A DNA stretch of 64,000 nucleotides from Bradyrhizobium barranii subsp. barranii (GTDB lineage Bacteria > Pseudomonadota > Alphaproteobacteria > Rhizobiales > Xanthobacteraceae), in NCBI RefSeq assembly GCF_017565645.3, contig NZ_CP086136.1:5935501-5999500 (forward strand), read 5' to 3'. The translations under genes were made by a program, and so were the position numbers. Shown here piece by piece: positions 56,072-64,000 of the stretch. Every line of letters starts with the position of its first letter. The first letter of the stretch is position 1. The notes under the pieces were generated by a model. It made no database searches. It saw only the letters and a list, made by a program, of their open reading frames with translations, and was not told the DNA's origin.

Positions 56072-58177
56072 TTACGCCACCGCCCTCACCTTGCTGATGA
56101 AGCCGTCGACCTCCGACGTCAGCGAGGTCGACTGGCTCGACAGGTTGGCGGCGGCCTTCAGCACGCCGGACGCGGCGCGGCCGGTCTCGTTCGCCGCTGA
56201 CGATACGGTTGCGATGTTGCGGGTGACGGTCGAGGTCGCTTCCGCCCTGTGCTGCACGGTGTTTGCGATCTCGGCGGTGGCCTTGTTCTGCTCCTCGATG
56301 GCGGCGGCGATGACGCGGTTGATGCTCGAGACCTCCTCGATGGTCTTGACGATGCCGTCGATCGCCGAGACCGCCTTCTGCGTCGCCCCCTGTATCTCCG
56401 TGATCTGGGCGCTGATCTCTTCGGTCGCCTTCGCCGTCTGGGAGGCCAGGTTCTTCACCTCGCTCGCCACCACCGCAAAACCCCTGCCGGACTCGCCGGC
56501 ACGCGCTGCCTCGATCGTCGCGTTCAGTGCCAGCAGGTTGGTCTGGCCGGCGATCGAGGTGATGAGGCCGATGACCTCGCCGATGCGATCGGCGCCGTCG
56601 GCAAGCGCGCGCATAGTGCTGTCGGTTTCCTTGACGGTGACGACCGCCTGCTCGGTGGCGCGTGTCGCCTGCTCGACCTGACGGTTGATCTCGCGGATCG
56701 AGGCGTTGAGCTCCTCCGCAGCAGCCGCCACGGTCTGCACGCCGCCGCCGACCTGGTCGGCCAAGGTCGAGGCCGAGCCGGCCTGGGTCTGGGCCTCGGC
56801 TGCCGTGCCCGACATCGAGCGCGCGGTCGTCTCCAGCTCGCCCGAGGCGCTCGACAACGTCTGTACCATCTGGCCGATGCGGCTCTCGAATTGCCGCACG
56901 AGGCCGGACAATTCGGATGCACGCTTCTCCTTGTCGGCGCGCTCGGCTGCCTGGTCGCCGGACAGGCGCTCGGCGTTGATCATGGCCTCCTTGAACACCT
57001 GGAGCGCCGCGGCCATGCGGCCGATCTCGTCGTTGCGGCCGAGACCCGGCACCTCGCCGGCGAAATCATGCGCCGCGAAACGGGTCATGACACCGGTGAT
57101 CGCGGTCAGCGGCCGGGTGACGCGGTTGCGCATCAGCATCAGCCCGCCGATCGTCAGCGCCAGCGAGGCCGGCACCAGCAGGCCGAACAGGATCAGGCTG
57201 AAGCGGGCGCGCGAGGCGCCCTCCTCGGCCCGCGAGATCATGTTGGCGAGCGCGGTTTGGGTGACCATGACGACATTGTTGGCGCCGACGAGCTGACGAT
57301 CGCGGTAGTCGATGCCTGCGACGCCGGCGGGCTCGCCGGCGAGCAGCTTAGTCGCAATGGCATTGCGTTCGTCGCTGAGCGCGCCGGAGATTTCCGGCTC
57401 GGCGTTACGGATCGCCTGCAACAGCTCGGGCGAGGCCACATTCGGGCTGAGATCGCGCACGACCACCCAGGACTGCTGGATGCGGCCGCGCAGATCGGCG
57501 AAGGTTACGCCATCGGCGGCGGTCCAGGTCTTGTTGGCGAGGATCGAGGAGAACTGGACGAGAATGGTCTGGCCGGCGTTGGCGCGGGCCTGCCAGGAGG
57601 CCTGCTTGGCGATCAGGAGGCGATCGACCACGGGATCGATCAGCGTCATCGCGTTGTCGACATGGGCGGTGACGTCGCCGATCGCGTCCATATAGGCGTC
57701 GCTGATCTTGGCCCAGCTCGGTTGCAGGTTCGCGTCACGCGCCGCCTTCTCCTGCTTCAGCGCAGTGACCGCGCGCGGCCGCAGCTCCTCGAGCTGCGCC
57801 CAGATGCCGCGGAGCTTGTCGAGCTTTTCGGCAAGACCGGGCGCTTCAGCGGAAGCGAGGCTCTGCAAGGCCTGCGCGTAATTCTTCTGCACCGTGGCTC
57901 GCTGCTCGGCGAGGCTGTTCATGACGGTGTCGGGCGCGGGGGCGGCCGACGCCAGATAGCTCAGCGTGTCACCGCGCTCCAGGCGAAAAATCACGAGCGT
58001 ATTGGTCAGGTCGCGGCTGGCGACCGCGAGCGAGACGATGCGGTTGCTGTCCGAGTAGCGGGTGACCGCGAGCTTCAGCGCATAGGCACAGATGACGACG
58101 AGAACGAGACCAAGAGACCCAACCACCGCCCCGAGGATGCGGGCGACCGAACGCTGCTTTTGCATCGACTGATCCAT
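56072..58177 (-). CDS. Methyl-accepting chemotaxis protein
   Basis: A 701-aa chemoreceptor. An N-terminal membrane segment ([22 protein letters not shown]) precedes a long helical periplasmic domain (about residues 35-320), a second membrane segment ([23 protein letters not shown]), HAMP ([19 protein letters not shown]) and the MA signalling domain with the hairpin tip [36 protein letters not shown]. No NWETF-type CheR tether is seen at the C-terminus. The ligand is unknown. It converges with the CoA-ester operon. Confidence 0.95.
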   Translation of the reverse strand: MDQSMQKQRSVARILGAVVGSLGLVLVVICAYALKLAVTRYSDSNRIVSLAVASRDLTNTLVIFRLERGDTLSYLASAAPAPDTVMNSLAEQRATVQKNYAQALQSLASAEAPGLAEKLDKLRGIWAQLEELRPRAVTALKQEKAARDANLQPSWAKISDAYMDAIGDVTAHVDNAMTLIDPVVDRLLIAKQASWQARANAGQTILVQFSSILANKTWTAADGVTFADLRGRIQQSWVVVRDLSPNVASPELLQAIRNAEPEISGALSDERNAIATKLLAGEPAGVAGIDYRDRQLVGANNVVMVTQTALANMISRAEEGASRARFSLILFGLLVPASLALTIGGLMLMRNRVTRPLTAITGVMTRFAAHDFAGEVPGLGRNDEIGRMAAALQVFKEAMINAERLSGDQAAERADKEKRASELSGLVRQFESRIGQMVQTLSSASGELETTARSMSGTAAEAQTQAGSASTLADQVGGGVQTVAAAAEELNASIREINRQVEQATRATEQAVVTVKETDSTMRALADGADRIGEVIGLITSIAGQTNLLALNATIEAARAGESGRGFAVVASEVKNLASQTAKATEEISAQITEIQGATQKAVSAIDGIVKTIEEVSSINRVIAAAIEEQNKATAEIANTVQHRAEATSTVTRNIATVSSAANETGRAASGVLKAAANLSSQSTSLTSEVDGFISKVRAVA

Positions 58178-58303
58178 ATTGCCGCCAAGACGCGGTTCGC
58201 GGGCAATCTACGGAGCGAACGATGAGATTTGATTTAAGATTGAACGGCTTTGGCTACCAATCTCTTCCGGGAAAATACGGAAACCGGTAGTTCGATACTC
58301 CCC

Positions 58304-59515
58304 TCAGACCCGTGCGTCCGAGGGTGCCCGCTGCTTGAGCAGCCGGGCGCAGACGAGACCCAGCACCACCATGATCGCGGCGCTCGTGAGCAGGGTCGAG
58401 ACCTTGCCACCGTGCTGGAGGCCAAGGCCATAGGCGATCGGGCCAACGGTCTGCCCCATGAAGAAGAAGAACGAATGCAGCGACATCGCCGTTGCCCGCG
58501 CCCCGATCGACAGCTCGCTGGCGAACACCTGCAGGCAGCCGTGGATCATGTAGAACCCCCAGCCCATCGCCAGCATGCTGGCGAATTGCAGCTTCCATCC
58601 GGGACCGAAGGCGAGCACGCCGAGCTGCAGTCCGACGAGGCCTGCGCCCGCAATCATCATGCCCCTGACGCCGAGCCACGGCAGGAAGCGTGAGACCGTG
58701 AAGGTGTAGAACAGTCCGCCGATCGCAAAGCCCGCGATCACGATGCCCGCGATCGACGGCGACTTCTCGCCGAGATCGAACAGCAGCGCGGCGATGAACG
58801 GAAACAGGCCGAATACGCAGCAGCCCTCGACGAAGACCGCCGAGTAGCAGTAGCGCGTGTTGGGGTTGGCGAAGATGGTCCGGTAGCCCTGCCGCAAGGC
58901 CTTCAGATCGGTCTTCGGCGGCGCTGTCAGCGCGGCGCCGCGAAAGCCCGCGGCCACCGCAACGGCCGCGATCAGGCCGAGCGCGCCGAGCATCATGAGC
59001 ACACCGCGCCAGCCGATGAGTTCACCGATGATGCCGGAGGCGGTCGCACCGAGCAGATTGCCGGTCATCGAACCTGCAAGCGTGCGGCCGATCGCGACCT
59101 GCCGCTTGGCGGGCGCAACAAGGTCGGCGGTCAGGCCGAGAGCGACCGGAAACACGCCACCGGAGGCGATCCCGGCGAGGATGCGACTCGCGAACAGGCC
59201 CGAGAAGGTGGTCGCGACGGCGCCAAGAATGCAGGAAACGCCAAGCAGCGCCAGGCACAGCGTCATCAACCGCGCCTTGCCGAACAGATCGGCAGCCGCT
59301 CCGATCACCGGCTGAACCAGCGCGTAGATCAAGGCGTAGCCGGCCGCGATGCTGGCGGCCGTCGTGATACTGATCGAAAAATCTTCCGCGACATGCGGCA
59401 GGACGGGATCGAGCGCGCGCGTGGACAACGCCGCCGAGAAGCTCGCGAGCGCGATGATATTGATCGCGGGCGGAAACTTCTGGTCGGACGACGGCCCGGT
59501 CGCAGGCGGGGACAT
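58304..59515 (-). CDS. MFS transporter
   Basis: A 403-aa permease with 12 predicted helices. The MFS loop motif lies after helix 2 (GAAADLFGKARLMTLCLALLG), and the second half starts after a central loop near residue 200. The profile suits an efflux pump of the Bcr/AraJ type; the substrate is unknown. Its ATG overlaps the kdsA stop by one base (TGATG), so it is translated with kdsA. Confidence 0.9.
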   Translation of the reverse strand: MSPPATGPSSDQKFPPAINIIALASFSAALSTRALDPVLPHVAEDFSISITTAASIAAGYALIYALVQPVIGAAADLFGKARLMTLCLALLGVSCILGAVATTFSGLFASRILAGIASGGVFPVALGLTADLVAPAKRQVAIGRTLAGSMTGNLLGATASGIIGELIGWRGVLMMLGALGLIAAVAVAAGFRGAALTAPPKTDLKALRQGYRTIFANPNTRYCYSAVFVEGCCVFGLFPFIAALLFDLGEKSPSIAGIVIAGFAIGGLFYTFTVSRFLPWLGVRGMMIAGAGLVGLQLGVLAFGPGWKLQFASMLAMGWGFYMIHGCLQVFASELSIGARATAMSLHSFFFFMGQTVGPIAYGLGLQHGGKVSTLLTSAAIMVVLGLVCARLLKQRAPSDARV

Positions 59516-60366
59516 CAGCGCGTTGTGCTTTTCGTCACCGCGTCGAATGCCATCAGCGTGCGGATCAGCCCTTCGAACTCGCGCAGCGGCACCATGTTGG
59601 GCCCGTCCGAGGGCGCGCGGTCAGGGTCGGGATGGGTCTCGATGAAGACGCCGGCAACGCCGACCGCGACGGCTGCGCGCGCCAGCACCGGCACGAACTC
59701 ACGCTCGCCGCCGGAGGACGTCCCCTTCCCGCCCGGCTGCTGCACCGAATGGGTGGCGTCGAAGATCACGGGCGCACCGGTGGTGCGCGCCAGGATCGGC
59801 AGCGCGCGCATGTCGGAGACCAGCGTGTTGTAGCCGAACGAGGCGCCGCGCTCGGTGACGAGCACGTTGGGATTGTTCGCGGTCGTGATCTTGGTCACGA
59901 CATTGGCCATGTCCCAGGGCGCGAGGAATTGCCCCTTCTTGACGTTGACGACCTTGCCCGTCGAGGCGGCCGCCAGCAGCAGATCGGTCTGCCGGCACAG
60001 GAAGGCCGGGATCTGGAGGATGTCCACGGCTTGCGCCACCTCGGCGCACTGCGCGGCGTCATGCACGTCGGTCAGGACCGGCAAGCCGAGGGAGGCGCGG
60101 ATCTCGGCGAAGATCGGCAGCGACTGTGCGAGCCCGAGACCGCGCGCTGCCGACGCGCTGGTGCGGTTGGCCTTGTCGAACGAGGTCTTGTAGACGAGAC
60201 CGATCTTCAGCCGCGCGGCGATCTCCTTCAGCGCGGAGGCCACCTCCAGCGCATGCTGGCGGCTTTCGAGCTGGCACGGCCCGGCAATGATCGAGATCGG
60301 CAGATCATTGCCGAACCTGACCGTGCCAATGGTGACGACCGGCGCTGCTGAATTCGAAGAGCTCAA
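59515..60366 (-). CDS. kdsA: 3-deoxy-D-manno-octulosonate 8-phosphate synthase
   Basis: A 283-aa aldolase joining phosphoenolpyruvate and arabinose 5-phosphate for the Kdo of lipopolysaccharide. Blocks include [40 protein letters not shown], and [12 protein letters not shown]. Cys in GPCQLES, instead of the Asn of E. coli KdsA, marks the metal-dependent class. kdsA and pyrG near eno is the usual order in this group. Confidence 0.96.
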   Translation of the reverse strand: MSSSNSAAPVVTIGTVRFGNDLPISIIAGPCQLESRQHALEVASALKEIAARLKIGLVYKTSFDKANRTSASAARGLGLAQSLPIFAEIRASLGLPVLTDVHDAAQCAEVAQAVDILQIPAFLCRQTDLLLAAASTGKVVNVKKGQFLAPWDMANVVTKITTANNPNVLVTERGASFGYNTLVSDMRALPILARTTGAPVIFDATHSVQQPGGKGTSSGGEREFVPVLARAAVAVGVAGVFIETHPDPDRAPSDGPNMVPLREFEGLIRTLMAFDAVTKSTTR

Positions 60367-60489
60367 GGCAAATTCCCTCGTTTCGCCGCGACCATAGCGG
60401 CGATGAGGGGCGGATCAACCCCATTCAGACTGGGCTGTCAGAATATCAGGGTTGCGCCGGGGGTCCCGGCGCGCGCCGCGCGGGAGCCG

Positions 60490-60816
60490 CTACTTGACCG
60501 ACGAGAAGGCGGTCGGCGTCAGGATCTGGCTGACGATGTTGCCGACGATCTGGCCGTCTTCCTCGGTTTTCGCCCGCGCGGAGATCCAGTCCGGATCGCT
60601 CTGAAACGCCGTCCACTTCTTTTCGCGGTCGGCGAGCGAGTCCCAGGCGAGGAAATAGGTCAGCTCCTGGTTAGAATCGCCGATCAGCGTGGTGAAGAAG
60701 CCGGCCTGCTTGATGCCGTGCTTCTCCCAGAGCTTCAGCGTGACCGTCTCGAAACGCTTCAGGAGCGCCGGCAGGCGGCCGGGCACGCAACGGTAGATGC
60801 GCATTTCATAGATCAT
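60490..60816 (-). CDS. NIPSNAP-family protein
   Basis: A 108-aa ferredoxin-like-fold protein. It begins IYEMRIYRCVPGRLPALLKRFE and contains KHGIKQAGFFTTLIGDSNQELTYFLAWDSLADREKKWTAF, the NIPSNAP pattern. The biochemical role of bacterial members is unknown. The ATG at 60816 has GGGAGGA upstream; a longer open frame upstream lacks support. Confidence 0.9.
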   Translation of the reverse strand: MIYEMRIYRCVPGRLPALLKRFETVTLKLWEKHGIKQAGFFTTLIGDSNQELTYFLAWDSLADREKKWTAFQSDPDWISARAKTEEDGQIVGNIVSQILTPTAFSSVK

Positions 60817-61000
60817 TCTTGTTCCTCCCTGATGACGTCGGGGGTTATAACGGCTGGCCGTGACGGTGTCTTCGGCCCTGCCCGATACCGCCCGCGGCGT
60901 CTGGCGCATGGCTTGCCGGCCCCGATCGCCCCCGGTTCCCGTAATGCTGCCGCAATGATACTGCCGCTACAACGCCTCGGTTGAGGCTCAGGTGCGGATC

Positions 61001-61675
61001 ATGCGGATTTTGCTCGTCGAGGATGAAGCGGAGATGGCCGGGGCGCTGGCCTCGGCGCTCAAGCGGTACGACATGATCGTCGATCACGTGCCAACGCTCG
61101 CCGAGGCCGAAGAGGCCATTTCCGCCGACGTGCACGCCGCCGTGCTGCTCGATCGCCAGCTGCCCGACGGCGACGGTCTTGCCCTGATTCCGAAACTGAG
61201 AGCGCGCGCCGACGGTGTGCCGATCATCGTGTTGACGGCACGCGGCGAGCTCGCCGATCGCGTCGCCGGGCTCGACAGCGGGGCGGATGACTATCTGGCA
61301 AAACCATTCGCGGTGGAGGAATTGCTGGCGCGCCTGCGCGCGGTGTTGCGCCGGCCCGCCGGGCTTCAGCCCGACATCATTCGCGCCGGCCGCCTTGCCT
61401 TCGACTTCGGCCATCGCGAGGCGAGCGTCGACGGGGCTCCGCTCGAACTGCCGCGGCGGGAGCTCCTTGTGCTCGAAGCCCTGGTCCGCCGCATGGGCCG
61501 GACCGTGCTGCGATCGGCGCTGGAGGAAGCGGTCTACAGTTTCGACGACGAGATCCAGTCGAACGCACTCGATACGCATGTCTCGCGGCTGCGCCGCAAG
61601 CTTGCCGAAGCCGACGCGCACGTGGAGATCCACGGCATCCGCGGCGTCGGCTATCTGCTGAAGAAACTGCCGTGA
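61001..61675 (+). CDS. OmpR/PhoB-family response regulator
   Basis: A 224-aa regulator. The receiver has ILLVEDEAEM, a phospho-acceptor Asp in AVLLDRQLPDGDG, VLTARGELADRVAGLDSGADDYLAKPF. The C-terminal winged helix is complete (LELPRRELLVLEALVRRMGRTVLRSALEEAV, ALDTHVSRLRRKL). The ATG at 61001 is preferred; a GTG 9 bases upstream is possible. It overlaps the kinase gene by 4 bases (GTGA). Confidence 0.94.
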   Translation: MRILLVEDEAEMAGALASALKRYDMIVDHVPTLAEAEEAISADVHAAVLLDRQLPDGDGLALIPKLRARADGVPIIVLTARGELADRVAGLDSGADDYLAKPFAVEELLARLRAVLRRPAGLQPDIIRAGRLAFDFGHREASVDGAPLELPRRELLVLEALVRRMGRTVLRSALEEAVYSFDDEIQSNALDTHVSRLRRKLAEADAHVEIHGIRGVGYLLKKLP

Positions 61676-63048
61676 GCAGGCACGCCGACCCATATTGCCT
61701 GCGCTCTCGGCTGAGCTGGCGCCTGCTTTCGCTCCAGGCCGCGCTGTTCGTCGCTTTGGTCGTCGTCATCATCGGCGCGCTGTGCGCTACAGGATTCGTG
61801 CTGGTCCAACGGGACGAAGACCGCGTGATCGACGTCGTGCAGAGCGCGCTCGCGCGCGACGCAGCCGGCGGCCTGACGCTGCGGCCGACGGCTGAGCTGA
61901 AAGCGTTGCGCGAGGAGGCCCCCGACCTCTGGTTGCTGGTTCGCGACAGGCAGGGGCATTCGCTCAGTGAAGGCTCCGTACCGGCTGAATTCGCCGGGAT
62001 CGGCGGCGCCCTCGACCAGATCAGCCAGGCGCGGCTCGGCTGGCAGCTCCTCGAGGACGATCCACGCAAGCCGGCGGCGCGGTTGAAACGCATCGACACG
62101 GCCGCCGGCAACGTGCAGGTCATCACGGCGACGCAGGGGAAGCTCAGCGGCGCCAAGGCGGTGTTCACGACGTCGCTCGTGTTGCTGGGCATCGCGCTCC
62201 CGGGCCTGCTGTTGATGGGGACCGCGACGTTCATCGCGACGCCGATGGTCGTGCAGCGCGCTTTCAGAGGATTGGACGCGACCGCAGACCAGGCCCGGCG
62301 GATCGATATCCATCAGCGCGGCGCGCGGCTGTCGGTGGAGCAGATTCCGCTTGAGGTCGTACCGCTCGTGGCCGCGGTCAATGACGCTCTCGCGCGGCTC
62401 GATCAGGGTTACGCCCGCCACAAGCGCTTCGTTGCCGACGCCGCGCACGAGCTGCGTACGCCGATCGCGATCCTGAACACGCGCCTGGAGTCATTGCCGT
62501 CGGGGCCGGACAAGACGCGCCTGATCGAGGATGCGGCGCGGCTCGCGACGCTTGCCGAACAATTGCTGGATATCCAGCGGCTCGACCGTTGCGGGCATCC
62601 ATTCGTGCCGGTCGACCTGGTCTCCGTCGCGCAAGGCGTTGCCGCCGACCTCGCACCGCTGGCGATTGCGGCTGGCTATGAGCTGTCCTTCGACGCACCG
62701 GCGGCGCGGATCGACGTACTCGGCGACGCGGCCGCGCTCGAACGCGCGCTGACCAACCTCGTGCAGAATGCCATCCAGCACGGTCCTCGCCGCGGCACGA
62801 TCGTCATTCGTGTCAGCCGTCCCGCCAGCATCGAGGTCACCGACGAGGGCGCGGGCATTCCGGCCGATCAGCGCGAGCTGATCTTCGAGCCGTTCTACCG
62901 GCTCACGCCGCTCGATCGCGGCGCCGGCCTCGGCCTCAACATGGTGCACGAGATCATGCTCCTGCATGGCGGTCACGTTTCGGTCCTCGACGGACCGCAC
63001 GGCGGTGCGTGCTTCAGGATGACGCTGCCGCCCCTGCAACAGGGCTGA
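61672..63048 (+). CDS. Sensor histidine kinase (QseC/PhoQ-like)
   Basis: A 458-aa membrane kinase. Two membrane segments (LLSLQAALFVALVVVIIGAL; a second near residues 165-190) bound a periplasmic sensor. HisKA has the phospho-acceptor in FVADAAHELRTPIAILNTRLE, and HATPase shows NLVQNAIQHG, VTDEGAGIPADQ and GLGLNMVHEI. The GTG start overlaps the regulator stop. The signal is not known. A PmtA-like gene 109 bases downstream suggests a link to membrane-lipid adjustment (inference). Confidence 0.93.
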   Translation: MSRHADPYCLRSRLSWRLLSLQAALFVALVVVIIGALCATGFVLVQRDEDRVIDVVQSALARDAAGGLTLRPTAELKALREEAPDLWLLVRDRQGHSLSEGSVPAEFAGIGGALDQISQARLGWQLLEDDPRKPAARLKRIDTAAGNVQVITATQGKLSGAKAVFTTSLVLLGIALPGLLLMGTATFIATPMVVQRAFRGLDATADQARRIDIHQRGARLSVEQIPLEVVPLVAAVNDALARLDQGYARHKRFVADAAHELRTPIAILNTRLESLPSGPDKTRLIEDAARLATLAEQLLDIQRLDRCGHPFVPVDLVSVAQGVAADLAPLAIAAGYELSFDAPAARIDVLGDAAALERALTNLVQNAIQHGPRRGTIVIRVSRPASIEVTDEGAGIPADQRELIFEPFYRLTPLDRGAGLGLNMVHEIMLLHGGHVSVLDGPHGGACFRMTLPPLQQG

Positions 63049-63157
63049 TTCAATTCGTCTCTGCGTTCCAAGCGCAATGCTGTCGCAATGCGCTCAGGCG
63101 ACTCTTCGACCGCCTCACCTCTGATTTGCGAGGCGCAATCGAAATGCCGGAGTGCGC

Positions 63158-63820
63158 ATGCCCAACGATTTCCTCTCATTCTTCCTGTCCTGGATGTCGG
63201 CCCCGCGGCGGGTCGGCGCGATCGCGCCTTCGGGCGCTGCCCTTGCCGATCTCATCACCCGCGAGATCACCGCAACGACAGGCCCGATCCTCGAGCTCGG
63301 CCCCGGCACCGGCGCTTTCACATACAAGCTCCTGAAACGCGGCGTGCGCCAGCAGGACCTCACGCTGATCGAATACGGTTCGGACTTCACCAAGCTCCTG
63401 CAAATCCGTTTTCCCGGCGCGCGCGTGTTGTGGATGGATGCGGGACGGCTCACGACGGAGCGGCTCTATGACGGCGCGCCGGTCGGCGCCGTGGTCAGCG
63501 GCCTGCCGCTGCTCAATATGTCGACGCGCAAGGTCGTCTCCATCATCGGCGGTGCGTTCCGTTACGTCCGCCCGGGAGGCGCGTTCTATCAGTTCACCTA
63601 CGGGATGAGCTGCCCCGTGCCGCGGCCGGTACTCGACCGGCTCGGCTTGCGGGCAAAGCTGGTGGATCGCGCCTTGCTGAACGTGCCGCCGGCCGCCGTC
63701 TACAAGCTGACGCGACGGCCGCAGATGAAGATCGTCACGGGAACAATTGCGCCTGATGCCTCAATGCCGGTCGCGCCAGCGCCGATGCACCTCGTGCGCG
63801 ACTACACCGCCGCGCCCTGA
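63158..63820 (+). CDS. Phospholipid N-methyltransferase, PmtA-like
   Basis: A 220-aa SAM-dependent methyltransferase. The N-terminal FFLSWMSAPRRVGAIAPSGAALA and the SAM loop ILELGPGTGAFTYKLL, followed by LTLIEYGSDFTKLLQIRFPG and VVSGLPLLNMS, match the Sinorhizobium-type PmtA that methylates phosphatidylethanolamine towards phosphatidylcholine. rRNA-methylase relatives share the SAM loop but not the N-terminus. The ATG at 63158 has GGAG 5 bases upstream. It converges with pyrG, the stops being 4 bases apart. Confidence 0.87.
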   Translation: MPNDFLSFFLSWMSAPRRVGAIAPSGAALADLITREITATTGPILELGPGTGAFTYKLLKRGVRQQDLTLIEYGSDFTKLLQIRFPGARVLWMDAGRLTTERLYDGAPVGAVVSGLPLLNMSTRKVVSIIGGAFRYVRPGGAFYQFTYGMSCPVPRPVLDRLGLRAKLVDRALLNVPPAAVYKLTRRPQMKIVTGTIAPDASMPVAPAPMHLVRDYTAAP

Positions 63821-63824
63821 GGCA

Positions 63825-64000
63825 TCACACCAGCCGCGACTGCACCACCGCCGCCTGGATGAACGAGGCGAAGAGAGGATGAGGCTCAAAAGGCCGCGAC
63901 TTCAGCTCGGGGTGGAACTGGACGCCGATGAACCAGGGATGATCCTCGTACTCGACGATCTCCGGCAGCACGCCATCGGGCGAAAGGCCGGAGAATTTCA
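63825..64000 (-). CDS. pyrG: CTP synthase, C-terminal end (cut by window)
   Basis: Read on the minus strand, the last 58 codons give [50 protein letters not shown] and a stop at 63827-63825. The FHPE motif carries the His and Glu of the glutamine amidotransferase triad in CTP synthase. The rest lies beyond the right edge. Confidence 0.93.
   Translation of the reverse strand, partial: KFSGLSPDGVLPEIVEYEDHPWFIGVQFHPELKSRPFEPHPLFASFIQAAVVQSRLV

Overview
The window looks like chromosome of a Bradyrhizobium-type alphaproteobacterium. That is an inference from GC-rich codon use, small-protein families and intergenic palindromic repeats typical of that genus, and the grouping eno / ftsB / pdhA-pdhB-pdhC-lpdA / kdsA / pyrG. 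I recognised no rRNA, CRISPR array or intact tRNA gene.

Layout. 1-6.9 kb: a truncated membrane sensor kinase, xthA, ilvD overlapping a Sel1-repeat (ExoR-like) gene, a GNAT acetyltransferase and nrdB. 6.9-17 kb is a B12 regulon on the minus strand. nrdA-nrdB sits behind one cobalamin riboswitch. A second cobalamin riboswitch, with a good sigma-70-like promoter, leads a six-gene operon: btuB, a 336-aa unknown, a membrane protein, a 96-aa unknown, cbtB and cbtA. btuB is broken by two single-base-class shifts and by a 1364-bp IS3-family element whose ends and 3-bp target duplication can be read exactly. NrdB has Phe where class Ia enzymes carry the radical Tyr, so this is probably a class Ic (Mn/Fe) reductase repressed by B12.

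17-28 kb: small orphan proteins, an adenylate/guanylate cyclase, a lytic transglycosylase, a cluster of small Cys-rich proteins sharing one zinc-finger pattern, and a four-PAS histidine kinase with a FixJ-type regulator and a single-domain receiver. 28-37 kb: an orphan TctC-type binding protein, threonine synthase, and the pyruvate dehydrogenase operon (pdhA, pdhB, DUF5076, a cytosine-deaminase-like gene, pdhC, a small membrane protein, lpdA).

37-48 kb: a GlpQ-type phosphodiesterase, an aldehyde dehydrogenase with an AcoR-like regulator lacking the AAA+ domain and a perfect 24-bp palindrome between them, ftsB, an FMN reductase, a Tat-exported metallo-hydrolase, a medium-chain dehydrogenase, eno, a frameshifted Vgb-like gene, and queF. 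48-56 kb: an orphan ModA-like binding protein, then a GntR regulator divergent from a tightly overlapped operon of an Fbp-type ABC importer, a class III CoA-transferase and a CitE-like CoA-ester lyase. This looks like a complete import / CoA-activation / cleavage route for an unidentified organic acid and is the best candidate for an undescribed system.

56-64 kb: a chemoreceptor, an MFS exporter coupled to kdsA, a NIPSNAP protein, an OmpR/histidine-kinase pair followed by a PmtA-like phospholipid N-methyltransferase, and the 3' end of pyrG.
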